Positions 8,018 to 18,662 of a DNA stretch of 64,000 nt are shown one piece after another; positions within the stretch are counted from its first letter, which is position 1, and every line of letters starts with the position of its first letter. Both the position numbers and the translations under genes were made by a program. This DNA is from an uncultured Clostridia bacterium (GTDB lineage: Bacteria; Bacillota; Clostridia; Christensenellales; UBA1242). Under the pieces are notes generated by a model. That model did not search any database. It saw nothing but the letters and a program-made list of their open reading frames with translations, and had not been told where the DNA came from. Location of the stretch: assembly GCA_947649575.1 (NCBI GenBank), contig CANSRZ010000007.1:1-64000 (forward strand), read 5' to 3'.

Positions 8018-8791
8018 ATGTTAAATATAGTGATAACAGGCGCGTCAAGCGGAATTGGCAAAGCCTTTAAAGAATATTATGAAAAGCGTGGAGATAAAGT
8101 TATAAATATATCACGCGAGCAAGACGCTGATTATCCTTGCAACATTGTGGACAGAGAAGCCATGGAAAAAGTTTTTGCTGACATTGCCACAAAGATTGAT
8201 AAGATTGACATTCTTATCAACTGTGCAGGCTTTGGAGTATCAGGCGCTGTTGAAACTGTTCCTCTTGAAACTGTCAAATCTATTTATGATGTAAACATAA
8301 TCGGCAATGTCAATGTAATCCAACTTGGACTTCCGCTTATGCGAGAAAAAAGCAAGATTGTCAACATCAGTTCGGTTGCAGCATTTTTCCCTACCCCATT
8401 TCGAGGATATTATGGTTCAAGCAAAGCGGCAGTCAGCATGCTGACAGACAGTTTACGCATGGAACTTAGCAGAACTGGCATTCAAGTGACTGCCATTTGT
8501 CCATCAGAAATCAGAACAAATTTCTCTAAAAACAGAGTTAAAAGCACTGAAACAAATGAGCGTTATGGCAATGCGATTGCACGCTCGACTGAAATTATTG
8601 AAGCGCGTGACCACAAGCGCATGCCACTTGAAAAGGCGGCAAAAATCATGCTTAAATGGATAAACAAAAAGCACCTTAAACCTGAATACATTATGTCATT
8701 CAAGTTCAAACTTTTATACAGAGTTATCAGGCTTGCGCCAAAAGGTTTATATCTCAAAATCTGTTCAAGATGTTTCAATAAAACAAAATAA
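8018..8791 (+). CDS. SDR family NAD(P)-dependent oxidoreductase
   Basis: 257 aa classical short-chain dehydrogenase/reductase. Residues 5-13 give the dinucleotide-binding TGASSGIGK, followed by the structural NCAG-type loop (INCAGFGVSG). The catalytic Ser-Tyr-Lys set appears as NISS then YYGSSKAA. The C-terminus is longer than the core and basic (FKFKLLYRVIRLAPKGLYLKI), consistent with membrane or lipid association as in the acyl-ceramide/acyl-DHAP-reductase-like SDR group; this is an inference. The start is set by TTAGGAG. It stands alone and is followed by repeat element R2. The substrate is not predictable. Confidence 0.88.
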   Translation: MLNIVITGASSGIGKAFKEYYEKRGDKVINISREQDADYPCNIVDREAMEKVFADIATKIDKIDILINCAGFGVSGAVETVPLETVKSIYDVNIIGNVNVIQLGLPLMREKSKIVNISSVAAFFPTPFRGYYGSSKAAVSMLTDSLRMELSRTGIQVTAICPSEIRTNFSKNRVKSTETNERYGNAIARSTEIIEARDHKRMPLEKAAKIMLKWINKKHLKPEYIMSFKFKLLYRVIRLAPKGLYLKICSRCFNKTK

Positions 8792-8801
8792 TTTTTTCTC
8801 T

Positions 8802-9045
8802 CTTCTTTTTTGAAAAAAAGAAGCAAAAAACTTTTGACTTATTAACGCTTTAATATTTTTGCATTTAATGGTTCCGTTATTATAATAGTTTCGCAAAAAT
8901 AATAAAGCGTTAATGACAAAAATTTTAAACTTAATTTTTAAGAAGTAAAAGATAAATCAAAAATAAACCTTTCGACAACTTTGAAAAAGTTTAGAAAGGT
9001 TTATTTAGTTTTCTTTTGCTTACTTTTCTTTTAAAGAAAAGTAAG
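8802..9045. repeat. Modular palindromic element, copy R2
   Basis: Lies between the 3' ends of the SDR gene and groEL. The left end is the palindrome CTTCTTTTT/AAAAAGAAG (8802-8823); the right end is CTTACTTTTCTT/AAGAAAAGTAAG (9019-9045) preceded by TTTTCTTTTG. Internal modules are ATTAACGCTTTA/TAAAGCGTTAAT and AAATAAACCTTTC/GAAAGGTTTATTT. The element ends 14 bp from the groEL stop codon. Confidence 0.75.
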
Positions 9046-9059
9046 TTATTCATCCTAAA

Positions 9060-10682
<1,623 letters not shown>

Positions 10683-10967
10683 TTATTTAAGTTTAGCCAA
10701 GATATCAGCTTGGCGAACAATAACATATTTTTTACCCTCAAATTCAATTTCAGTGCCTGCGTATTTAGAAAATAATACATCATCACCAACGGCAACTTTC
10801 ATGCCAACATCTTTGCCGTCAAAAGTAGTTCCGTCACCAATTGCAACAACCTTAGCTTCTTGCGATTTATCCTGCGCAACGGTTGGCAGAATAATCCCTG
10901 ACGCAGTTTCTTCTTCTGGTGCTTTTGGCAATAGCACAACCCTGTCAAAAATAGGCTTAATATTCAT
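10683..10967 (-). CDS. groES: Co-chaperonin GroES
   Basis: 94 aa, the usual length. It is the heptameric lid of GroEL. The N-terminus (IKPIFDRVVLLPKAPEEETASGIILP) contains the mobile loop, and GDDVLFSKYAGTEIEFEGKKYVIVRQADILAKL is the conserved C-terminal half. AAGGAGG precedes the ATG. A TAGACA-17-TATAAT promoter lies directly upstream. The CIRCE operator expected for HrcA control in this phylum is not visible in the 120-bp upstream gap. Confidence 0.98.
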   Translation of the reverse strand: MNIKPIFDRVVLLPKAPEEETASGIILPTVAQDKSQEAKVVAIGDGTTFDGKDVGMKVAVGDDVLFSKYAGTEIEFEGKKYVIVRQADILAKLK

Positions 10968-10990
10968 AAATCCTCCTTAATTACAAAACA

Positions 10991-11019
10991 ATTATATTCC
11001 TTTTTTGCAAAAATGTCTA
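10991..11019 (-). promoter_or_regulatory. Sigma-A promoter of groES-groEL
   Basis: TAGACA, 17-nt spacer, TATAAT on the minus strand, about 25 nt before the groES ATG. No TTAGCACTC-N9-GAGTGCTAA (CIRCE) motif is found around it. Confidence 0.7.
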
Positions 11020-11088
11020 GCAACTTGCTTAAATTTTTGCGCATAGAATGTTTGTTTTTGTCATACACATAAATTGTATTAAAAATTT

Positions 11089-11871
11089 ATGAAAAGTCAA
11101 TATTCACTGCCAATAAAAGCTATAAAATCAAAAAAAGTACTGTTAATAAGTGCTTTTCTTTTGCTTTTTGGCGTTTGTTTGGCAATTGCTCATATAGTTT
11201 CAGCTTTGATTATCCCAACAAGTACGCAGGTTAATGCAAATCTTTCAACGCCAACATTCAAAATATATTTTATCTCACTCAGCAAATCGCAACTAGAAAA
11301 TTCAGCTTACTCGCTTGCTGGTGATTATCAAAAGCTTGGCGCTGGTGGCTATGTTTGGAAATATCAAGATTATTATCACGTAATTGCAAGCTGTTATGAA
11401 AAAGAAAATGATGCCGTGCTTGTGCAGAACAACATCAAGCTTAATCAAAATTTGGATAGCGAAATATTTTCAGTTGATTTTACACCGCTCTCATTTGCTG
11501 GCGACTATGAACAAGAACAGAAAAAAGTGCTTGCAAAAAGCCTTAAATCATTCTATATAACCTATCAGTCTCTTTATGATATAGCAATCAGCCTCGACAC
11601 AAATGTATATAATGATATCTCTGCACGTCTGGCAGTAAACTCTACCTATTCATCGCTAAACGCCATTGTCAAAGATTTTAATACAATCTTTGCTGACACC
11701 CAAACAGAGCCACTCAAAATCTTAGCCCATCACATGAATAAAGCAAACTCAATTTTAGAAAACTTATGCTCAGCAAAGCCCATAAATCAAGGTCAAACAT
11801 ATTCTTCACTTATCAAATATCGCTACACACAACTCTTGTCGACCTATTATGAACTGTTATCAAACTTTTAA
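11089..11871 (+). CDS. Single-pass membrane protein with SPOR-like domain
   Basis: 260 aa. A short basic cytoplasmic N-terminus is followed by one membrane helix (VLLISAFLLLFGVCLAIAHIVSALII) and a long extracytoplasmic part. Residues ~55-125 resemble a SPOR (septal peptidoglycan-binding) repeat: FKIYFISLSKSQLENSAYSL, then GAGGYVWKYQDYYHVIASCY. This is a weak match judged by eye. The C-terminal ~120 residues are helical and not recognised. There is no clear ribosome binding site; the nearest promoter-like boxes end about 8 nt before the ATG. A role at the septum or in spore engulfment is possible but unproven. Confidence 0.6.
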   Translation: MKSQYSLPIKAIKSKKVLLISAFLLLFGVCLAIAHIVSALIIPTSTQVNANLSTPTFKIYFISLSKSQLENSAYSLAGDYQKLGAGGYVWKYQDYYHVIASCYEKENDAVLVQNNIKLNQNLDSEIFSVDFTPLSFAGDYEQEQKKVLAKSLKSFYITYQSLYDIAISLDTNVYNDISARLAVNSTYSSLNAIVKDFNTIFADTQTEPLKILAHHMNKANSILENLCSAKPINQGQTYSSLIKYRYTQLLSTYYELLSNF

Positions 11872-11887
11872 CCAGCCCAAGCACTGG
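11872..11887. repeat. Short palindrome CCAGCCCAAGCACTGG (copy 1 of 4)
   Basis: A 16-bp imperfect palindrome immediately after a stop codon. Close relatives occur at 22448-22465, 34429-34445 and 51725-51740, always in intergenic DNA. Confidence 0.55.
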
Positions 11888-11899
11888 TCACAATCCAAC

Positions 11900-12070
11900 T
11901 ATTCGACGATTATCTATAAGCAAATATAATATATGATTATATCCGTTCTTAACAAACCAAAAACTAAACACTCCAGATGTTCGACGCCTATCTCGGCAAG
12001 CCATGGATTAATGCAAATCAAATTTTTGCATATTAAACAAAAATTCACAAAATCATTTCTCAACTTTAAT
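11900..12070. repeat. Gap with two copies of a TTCGACGnyTATCT motif
   Basis: No gene is seen here. The segments CAACTATTCGACGATTATCT (about 11901-11920) and CAGATGTTCGACGCCTATCT (about 11974-11993) are alike. A weaker third copy lies near 16345 between the topoisomerase genes. The function is unknown. Confidence 0.35.
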
Positions 12071-12072
12071 AA

Positions 12073-12102
12073 ATAAAAAAACGCCAATGGCGTTTTTTAT
12101 TT
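12073..12102. terminator. Bidirectional intrinsic terminator (SSB-like gene)
   Basis: Palindrome AAAAAACGCCA/TGGCGTTTTTT with A-runs and T-runs on both sides, directly after the stop codon of the SSB-like gene. Confidence 0.9.
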
Positions 12103-12103
12103 A

Positions 12104-12790
12104 TTAACCAATTTCGATTACAGGTTCTGCTTTTGCATTCTCAATCACTTGGAAAGTTTTGCAAGATACTTCATAAGCCACGCGATCTTCATACACATCA
12201 GGTTGAACTTGCTTTTTATAGCCACGTGATTGAATGCGTCCCTCAAGTTCAATTTTAGTTCCAACGTCCAAGCGCCCCATAAACTGAGCGCTTTTCCCCC
12301 AAGAAATACAAGGAATATAATCTGATTTATTGTTGCTAACTCTGTTAACAGCCATAAGCGCGTCACAGATAACTCTGTTAAACGGAGTTCCTCTTAATAC
12401 TGGAGGCTTACAAATATAGCCAACAAGTTTAAGATAATTTGATTGTTCAATTTCTATTTTGTTTGCCTCACTTTCAGGCAAAATGTTTTTAGCAAAGAAA
12501 TATAAAATAAGTTTACTTCTGTCACCGATAAGTTTATTTAAACTTCTGTACTCTCCCGTCACAGCAATGTTTTTGCCCTCTTCAAGCTTTGCCATATCGT
12601 CAATCAGACGCTCGCCAATAGTCACTGGCAAAATGTCAACATTGTCTGATAATCGTTTTACTTCCAGCATAATTTCATAAAAGTTTTCGTCAAACGCCTC
12701 GTGCGTTTTAACAGGGCCTCTTACAATTTTACCTGCAAGCTGACCTGAATTTGAGTTTACTAGTTGTTCATTAAAAATACTTGTGTTCAT
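12104..12790 (-). CDS. Single-stranded DNA-binding-like protein with two OB folds
   Basis: 228 aa. Two successive OB-fold regions are visible: residues ~18-110 (GKIVRGPVKTHEAF ... IAVTGEYRSL) and ~120-220 (LVGYICKPPVLRGTPFNRVICDALMAVNR ... IELEGRIQSRGY). The second closely follows the SSB pattern of strand, 'W-G-K-x-A' motif (SWGKSAQFMGRLDVG) and 'GRIQSR'. The acidic C-terminal tail (DDDIPF-type) that recruits partner proteins is missing, so it is not a standard SSB. The double-OB form is known from clostridial SSB-family proteins of unclear role. AAGGAG precedes the ATG, and a strong terminator follows. Confidence 0.75.
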   Translation of the reverse strand: MNTSIFNEQLVNSNSGQLAGKIVRGPVKTHEAFDENFYEIMLEVKRLSDNVDILPVTIGERLIDDMAKLEEGKNIAVTGEYRSLNKLIGDRSKLILYFFAKNILPESEANKIEIEQSNYLKLVGYICKPPVLRGTPFNRVICDALMAVNRVSNNKSDYIPCISWGKSAQFMGRLDVGTKIELEGRIQSRGYKKQVQPDVYEDRVAYEVSCKTFQVIENAKAEPVIEIG

Positions 12791-12807
12791 TAAAAATTTT
12801 CTCCTTA

Positions 12808-13572
12808 TTATTTTTTGATTTGTTTTCCTGTGCTGTCAATAACATAATTGTCATGATAAATTAATTCCCCAACACTTGTAACTTTATACCCTCTGTTTTT
12901 AAGATTTTCAAGTACCAATTTTGTAGATTGAACAACATTATCTGCGTTATTGTGCATCAAAATTATTGAGCCCTCACTTAAATTGTTCATAACACGAGAA
13001 TTAACATCAGCTGCTGAAAGCCCTTTCCAGTCAAGGCTGTCGATATTCCATTGAATAGTCTTCAATCCAAGATTGTCAGCAACAGAAATAACTGTGTTGT
13101 TATATGAGCCAAATGGCGCTCTAAAAAGATTAACCTCTTGACCAGTAATATCAGTTATTTTCTTCATAGATGTTTCAAGCTCACTCTTAACAGTGTCGGC
13201 ATTCTTTTTTGCAAGGTCTGGATGAGTATCAGTATGAGTTCCAATTTCCATACCCGCATCTTGAATAGCTTTCACTTTTTCTGGAAATTTGTCAATCCAA
13301 AAACCAACAAGAAAGAATGTTGCTTTGACATCATATTCTTTAAGAACAGCCAAAATATCCTCTGTTTTATCCGCACCCCAAGCGGCGTCATAAGAAATTG
13401 CCACCTTTTTCTCATCAGTTTGAACATTATAGATTGGCACAAGTCTTGTGCTTTGCCCGAAAAAGACATCAGCGCAAGCACCTCCGTTGAAAGAAATGGC
13501 TAAAAGAACTACAACAATAGCCATGCCAAGAACAATTTTGATAGTTCTCGATTTGATAACGCAAAACGGCAT
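12808..13572 (-). CDS. Polysaccharide deacetylase, PdaB-like
   Basis: 254 aa from the ATG at 13572, set by GTGAGG; the ORF-track start adds 43 unrelated residues. An N-terminal membrane anchor or signal (IKIVLGMAIVVVLLAISF) is followed by a NodB domain with motif 1 ISYDAAWGADKT, motif 2 GTHTDTHPDL (metal-binding His residues), motif 3 RAPFGSYN and motif 5 IILMHN. This matches the sporulation-type PdaB group, which has SYDAAWG where typical deacetylases have TFDDGP. The family removes acetyl groups from cell-wall or spore-cortex sugars. The gene lies 18 nt downstream of the SSB-like gene's start, on the same strand but transcribed before it. Confidence 0.88.
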   Translation of the reverse strand: MPFCVIKSRTIKIVLGMAIVVVLLAISFNGGACADVFFGQSTRLVPIYNVQTDEKKVAISYDAAWGADKTEDILAVLKEYDVKATFFLVGFWIDKFPEKVKAIQDAGMEIGTHTDTHPDLAKKNADTVKSELETSMKKITDITGQEVNLFRAPFGSYNNTVISVADNLGLKTIQWNIDSLDWKGLSAADVNSRVMNNLSEGSIILMHNNADNVVQSTKLVLENLKNRGYKVTSVGELIYHDNYVIDSTGKQIKK

Positions 13573-13761
13573 AACAAACCTCACTTTTAAATATAAAACT
13601 TTGCTTAAATTTTCACAAGGCGGATTTTGCCGAAATATTGCTAAATATGTCAGCCCCTGTCGAAAGTTAAAGCCTAAGGTAAATATATTTTTTGAACTCA
13701 AAAATATGACAAAAAGTAAACAAAAAAAGAACTATTTTCAAAATAGTCCTTTTCTTTATTA

Positions 13762-16260
13762 TTAAATTATAAAGTTTTGAATTGAGAAGAATTTTTTCTT
13801 TATAATCTCATTTCCTGTTGTCAAGCGCTCGCTTTCTGGGATTTTCTTGGTTTCAAGCGGAAGTATTTTTAGCCCGAAATCTACGGCAAGCACACAGCCA
13901 TCCCCTTTGCAAGCATAGACAATTTCAGTTGAGCCTTTTGCAAAGTTGATATATTTAAGCCCCTTTCTATATCTCTGCGACAATGGGAATTGAGATAGAT
14001 TAATCCTCTTGATATAGCCGTTATTTGTCACGCAAACAACTGTTCCAAAGTCAGCCTGACCAGCAAATACAACGCTGTCGTCTCCCTCCAAATTAACGCC
14101 TTTAACCCCGCCAGAAACACGACCTTGAACAGGCACTTCACTTGTTTCAAAGTTAAGTGACATGCCAAGTCTTGTCAACATCAACACACCTTTGCCTTGT
14201 TTATCAACTTCAACGCCAATAACTTCATCCTTATCCGCCACCTTAGCAACCTGATAGAAAGTTTTATTAACAACGCAGTCGTCAAAAGCAGATTTTTTAA
14301 TCATTCCACCCTTAGTGAAGAACAACAAATCACCACCTTTTTGAACAGGCAAGATTTTGATAACATGTTCATCAACCTTAGCGCCCTTTTCTATGCTAGA
14401 AAGAGTATAGCCTTTTTCTCTAAGTTTGCAATCTCTGAGTTTGTCCACTTGAACCTTAAAGCAGTTGCCAAGATTTGTGAACATAAGCACTGTTTCATTG
14501 CCTGCAAAACTGTAAACTTGTGTATGAACATCAGTGATTGTTGAATTGTCATTCAAATTCTTTTGCGACATTGAATAATTTTTAGCACTCACCTTTTTGA
14601 TAGTTTTGCCAGCGCTGAGAGCAATAACATAATTTTTATCCTCTTGACCGTCATTAGGATTATTGTTTTCTTCAATCTTAATTTCCGCAGATTTCAAGAT
14701 ATGACTACGACGTGGAGTTGCATAATTTTTCTTAATTTCCAAGAGTTCTTTCTTAACAACGTCATATTGCATTTTCTTAGAAGCCAAAATGCTTTCATAA
14801 AGAGCAATCTTGGCTTTAAGCTCTTTAAGTTCCTCTTCAAGCTTATTAACTTCCAAATTGACAAGTCTTGCAAGACGCATATCAAGTATTGCCTGAGCTT
14901 GACGTTCAGAAAGCTTAAACTTTTCACGCAGTCTTTGTTTTGCTTCACTAACACTGACTGAAGTTTTGATAATCTTGATAACAGCGTCAATATTTTTTAT
15001 AGCAATCAAAAGTCCTTCAACAATATGAGCGCGCTCTTTTGCTGCGTTAAGGTCAAACTTAGTTCTTCTTATAATAATCTCACGCTGATAAGCTGTGTAA
15101 TAAGAGATTATCTCCATCAAGCCCATTTGTTTAGGCTTTCCGCCAGCGATTGCCACCATATTGATAGCAAAAGAAGATTGCAAAGCTGTTGATTTATACA
15201 GATTTTCCAAAATCTTTTTAGGCTTTGCGTCTTTCTTTAATTTTATAACGGCGCGCATTCCGTGTCTATCACTTTCATCGCGGATTTCTTGAATAGCCGA
15301 ATATTTCTCTTTTTCAGTTTCTTTAAGTTCTGCAATTTTTTGAAGCAATTGTGCTTTGTTCACTTGATAAGGCAGTTCTGTGATAACAATGCTTGTTTTA
15401 TCACCCGCTGTTTCCAACGCCACTTTTGCCCTCATGATAATCTTGCCCTTGCCTGTCGAATAAGCACTTTCAAGTCCGTCGCCAAGGATTAATTCTCCGC
15501 CTGTTGGGAAATCTGGAGCTTTGATAATCTTCATCATCTCAGCAAGTTTTATGCTTGGACTGTCAATATAAGCAACAACGCCGTCAATAACTTCACCTAA
15601 GTTATGTGGCGGAATATTTGTAGCAACGCCAACAGCAATACCTGACGCACCATTGACCAAAAGGTTTGGAAATCTGCCTGGAAGCATATCAGGCTCTTTT
15701 AAAGTATCATCAAAGTTCAAGCTCCAACGAACAGTTTCTTTGTCAAGGTCACGGAGAAGTTCAAGTGCCAGCGGAGCCATTCTTGCTTCTGTATAACGCA
15801 TAGCAGCTGGGCTATCCCCGTCGATTGACCCAAAGTTTCCATGGCCGTCAACAAGAGGAGCGCGAAGCACAAAATCTTGGCTCATACGGCACATTGCGTC
15901 ATAGACCGAGCTATCGCCATGCGGATGATATTTACCCAAGCAGTCACCCACAAGACGTGCTGATTTTCTATAAGGTTTATCAGGAGTCATGCCAAGTTCA
16001 AGCATAGCATACAAAATACGACGTTGAACAGGTTTAAGGCCGTCCTCAACACGAGGAAGTGCTCTATCCATAACTACTGTTTCAGTGTAAGGAATCATTG
16101 ATTCATGCAAAACAGCGCGGAGAGATTTTGATATAATACCAGTATTCCCCTCGTTATTATCGCCAGCATCAGAAAGACCCCATTCATCGGTCTTATTTTC
16201 TTCATCTCCGAGCATGCTCATTTGCCCGTCAATAATTCCGTTATTTAATTCATCACTCAT
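13762..16260 (-). CDS. parC: Type IIA DNA topoisomerase subunit A (gyrase/topoisomerase IV; ParC-like)
   Basis: 832 aa from the ATG at 16260, chosen for GGGAGGTGAAA. It breaks and rejoins DNA together with the ATPase subunit encoded just upstream. The winged-helix/tower core begins [21 protein letters not shown], and the active-site Tyr lies in AAMRYTEAR. The C-terminal domain is a six-blade beta-pinwheel ([22 protein letters not shown]). The GyrA box (QRRGGKG), which lets gyrase wrap DNA and supercoil it, is not found. That and the [18 protein letters not shown] start point to topoisomerase IV, but automated pipelines may call it gyrA. Confidence 0.85.
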   Translation of the reverse strand: MSDELNNGIIDGQMSMLGDEENKTDEWGLSDAGDNNEGNTGIISKSLRAVLHESMIPYTETVVMDRALPRVEDGLKPVQRRILYAMLELGMTPDKPYRKSARLVGDCLGKYHPHGDSSVYDAMCRMSQDFVLRAPLVDGHGNFGSIDGDSPAAMRYTEARMAPLALELLRDLDKETVRWSLNFDDTLKEPDMLPGRFPNLLVNGASGIAVGVATNIPPHNLGEVIDGVVAYIDSPSIKLAEMMKIIKAPDFPTGGELILGDGLESAYSTGKGKIIMRAKVALETAGDKTSIVITELPYQVNKAQLLQKIAELKETEKEKYSAIQEIRDESDRHGMRAVIKLKKDAKPKKILENLYKSTALQSSFAINMVAIAGGKPKQMGLMEIISYYTAYQREIIIRRTKFDLNAAKERAHIVEGLLIAIKNIDAVIKIIKTSVSVSEAKQRLREKFKLSERQAQAILDMRLARLVNLEVNKLEEELKELKAKIALYESILASKKMQYDVVKKELLEIKKNYATPRRSHILKSAEIKIEENNNPNDGQEDKNYVIALSAGKTIKKVSAKNYSMSQKNLNDNSTITDVHTQVYSFAGNETVLMFTNLGNCFKVQVDKLRDCKLREKGYTLSSIEKGAKVDEHVIKILPVQKGGDLLFFTKGGMIKKSAFDDCVVNKTFYQVAKVADKDEVIGVEVDKQGKGVLMLTRLGMSLNFETSEVPVQGRVSGGVKGVNLEGDDSVVFAGQADFGTVVCVTNNGYIKRINLSQFPLSQRYRKGLKYINFAKGSTEIVYACKGDGCVLAVDFGLKILPLETKKIPESERLTTGNEIIKKKFFSIQNFII

Positions 16261-16276
16261 TTTCACCTCCCACAAG

Positions 16277-16441
16277 CTTAACGCTTGGCGATTGTATAAA
16301 ATCTTTATTCAAAGTCAAAATTTATTTGTTCAAGAACCAAATGTTAGACAATTATCTGCAAACTGTAATCAAATGCAAAGTGCAATCGTTCACAAGCCAA
16401 ATATTTGCACCCATTTTAATAATTTTGCAAAATCTGGCTCG
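16277..16441. other. Gap between the topoisomerase genes with a palindrome
   Basis: The gap contains CAAGCTTAACGCTTG, an imperfect palindrome, and a degenerate copy of the repeat near 11900 (CCAAATGTTAGACAATTATC). No promoter or terminator is evident, so the two subunits are probably co-transcribed. Confidence 0.4.
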
Positions 16442-18397
16442 CTATTTACTTTCTTTATAATTCTTGATAAAATCGTCCTCTCTATCAAAGTTGGCATGCT
16501 GATTGATATATGCTTTTCTGGCTTCAATGTTATCACCCATAAGCGTTGACACCATTTTTTCAGCCTCAGCCGCGTCCTCAATGGTCACTTGCACAAGCGT
16601 TCTATTTTCAGGATCCATAGTTGTTTCCCAAAGTTGTTCAGGGTTCATCTCGCCAAGACCTTTGTATCGCTGAATTAGATAGTTTTTGCCTGCTCGCTGT
16701 GTAGCCATAGGCAGTTCAGCATCGGAATAAACATATTCGCAATAGTCTTTTTTATAAACCTTATACAAAGGAGGCATTCCAATATATACATGCCCGTCAT
16801 TGATAAGTTCTCGCATATAGCGGAAGAAGAATGTCAAAAGTATTGCACGGATATGCGCACCGTCTTGGTCAGCATCGGAAAGAATAATAACTTTGTTATA
16901 ACGCAAAGTAGACAAATCAAAATCTTCACCAAAACCTGTATCAAGCGCTGAAATAATAGTTCTAATTTCTTCGTTTGCAAGCACTTGGTCAATACGCTTT
17001 TTCTCTGCGTTCAAAGGCTTTCCTCTTAAAGGCAAGATAGCTTGGAAACGTCTATCTCTTCCTTGCTTTGCACTGCCTCCCGCAGAATCACCCTCAACAA
17101 TAAACAGTTCACTTTTTGTTCTATCTCTTGAAGTTGATGCTGCAAGCTTGCCAACAAGGTTAAAGTTTTCAGCTGAGTTCTTTGCACGTGTAAGTTCTTT
17201 TGCCTTTTTGGCAGCAATTCTCACTTTTGCCGCACCTTTGGCTTTGTTGACAATAATTTCGCCAATCATAGCATTTTTCTTATCTGCCAAAAACTTAGCA
17301 AGTTCTTTAACAGTCAAAGTTTCAACTGAGGTTTTAGCCTCAGGATTGCCAAGCTTAGTCTTGGTCTGTCCCTCAAATTGGACATTGTTCATTTTAACAT
17401 TCAAAACAACAGTTATTCCCTCTCTGAAGTCCTCACCCAAAAGATTGTCCTCTTTGTCTTTCAAAAAACCTTCGCTTCTCGCAAAATCATTCATCACTTT
17501 TGTGAAAGCACTCTTAAAGCCAGTTTCGTGAGTTCCACCCTCGATTGTCGGAATGTTGTTTACAAACGAGAAAGAGTTTTCTGTATAACTATCAGTATAT
17601 ATAAAAGCAACTTCCAAGTCAAAATTTTTCTCTTCAGCATGAAAATACACAGGCTTTGAGTACATCTTGTTTTTGCCCTCAACAAGATATGTCACAAAGT
17701 CTGCAATTCCGCCCTCAAAATGAAAAACTTCACTGCTTCCAGTGTTTTCATCATTTAAAATAAGTTTAAGCCCTTTGTTTAAGAAAGCAAGTTCCCTTGC
17801 TCTAACGGCAATCGTGTCATAGTTAAAAGTCAATTCTCCAAACATTGCGCTGTCAGGCAAGAATGTTACGCGCGTTCCTGACTTGTCCGTCTTGCCCACT
17901 TCGCGAAGAGGATATTCAGGCTTCCCGCTATGCATTTTGCCGTCGTCACCCAAATAAGAATGAAATTTTATTTCATATTCCTTGCCATTTTTGAAAACTT
18001 CAACTTTGCACCATTTTGATAATGCGTTTGTGACCGATGCACCAACGCCGTGAAGCCCGCCAGAAAATTTATAGTTGGAATTGTTAAACTTTCCGCCCGC
18101 ATGCAAAGTGGTGTAAACAACCTCAACGCCAGATTTGTGAAGAGTTGGATGCATATCAACTGGGATACCGCGTCCATTATCTTCAACGGTTGCACTGCCG
18201 TCTTTGTTAAGAGTTATAGAAATTGTGTCGCCATAACCATTCGCAATTTCATCAATAGCATTATCCACAATTTCCCACAAAAGATGATGTAAGCCTTTGA
18301 TGCCAGTTGTGCCGATGTACATGCCAGGACGAAGCCTAACCGCATCAAGTCCCTCAAGCACGACAATGTCTTTTGAATCATAATTTTGTTCAGCCAT
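16442..18397 (-). CDS. parE: Type IIA DNA topoisomerase subunit B (gyrase/topoisomerase IV; ParE-like)
   Basis: 651 aa. An N-terminal GHKL ATPase (EIVDNAIDE, NGRGIPVD, GGLHGVGASVTNALS) is followed by a transducer and a TOPRIM domain (VEGDSAGGSAKQGRDR ... LSDADQDGAHI). RFQAILPLRGKPLN and DADQDGAHI are closer to ParE than to GyrB, which usually has KTQAILPLRGKILNVE and DVDGSHI; other stretches (NEEIRTIISALDTGFGEDF) are GyrB-like. The subunit works with the A subunit downstream. AAGGAG precedes the ATG. It is divergent from murG across a 265-bp AT-rich gap. Confidence 0.85.
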   Translation of the reverse strand: MAEQNYDSKDIVVLEGLDAVRLRPGMYIGTTGIKGLHHLLWEIVDNAIDEIANGYGDTISITLNKDGSATVEDNGRGIPVDMHPTLHKSGVEVVYTTLHAGGKFNNSNYKFSGGLHGVGASVTNALSKWCKVEVFKNGKEYEIKFHSYLGDDGKMHSGKPEYPLREVGKTDKSGTRVTFLPDSAMFGELTFNYDTIAVRARELAFLNKGLKLILNDENTGSSEVFHFEGGIADFVTYLVEGKNKMYSKPVYFHAEEKNFDLEVAFIYTDSYTENSFSFVNNIPTIEGGTHETGFKSAFTKVMNDFARSEGFLKDKEDNLLGEDFREGITVVLNVKMNNVQFEGQTKTKLGNPEAKTSVETLTVKELAKFLADKKNAMIGEIIVNKAKGAAKVRIAAKKAKELTRAKNSAENFNLVGKLAASTSRDRTKSELFIVEGDSAGGSAKQGRDRRFQAILPLRGKPLNAEKKRIDQVLANEEIRTIISALDTGFGEDFDLSTLRYNKVIILSDADQDGAHIRAILLTFFFRYMRELINDGHVYIGMPPLYKVYKKDYCEYVYSDAELPMATQRAGKNYLIQRYKGLGEMNPEQLWETTMDPENRTLVQVTIEDAAEAEKMVSTLMGDNIEARKAYINQHANFDREDDFIKNYKESK

Positions 18398-18662
18398 AAA
18401 AACTCCTTGTTATGGATTATTTATATAACAAGTATAACAAAATTTTTTTAATAATAAAAACAAATTTGCATGATTTTTACAATAAAAATAAGTAATTTTT
18501 AAATTTTTCGTTCTTTCTATCATTCAGTAAACGCCTATGCCAAAAGTTTGAATTAATGCATATTTATATATTTTTTAGTATATTTATACATGCATTTTCT
18601 CTATGCTTCTTTGATAAATAATTTACTCTTGTTATGCATAAAATATCAACAAGGAGAAAAAT

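Noticed and set aside
13621-13700. Possible riboswitch upstream of the PdaB-like gene
   Set aside because: Only a short CGG/CCG hairpin is visible, with no known aptamer consensus.
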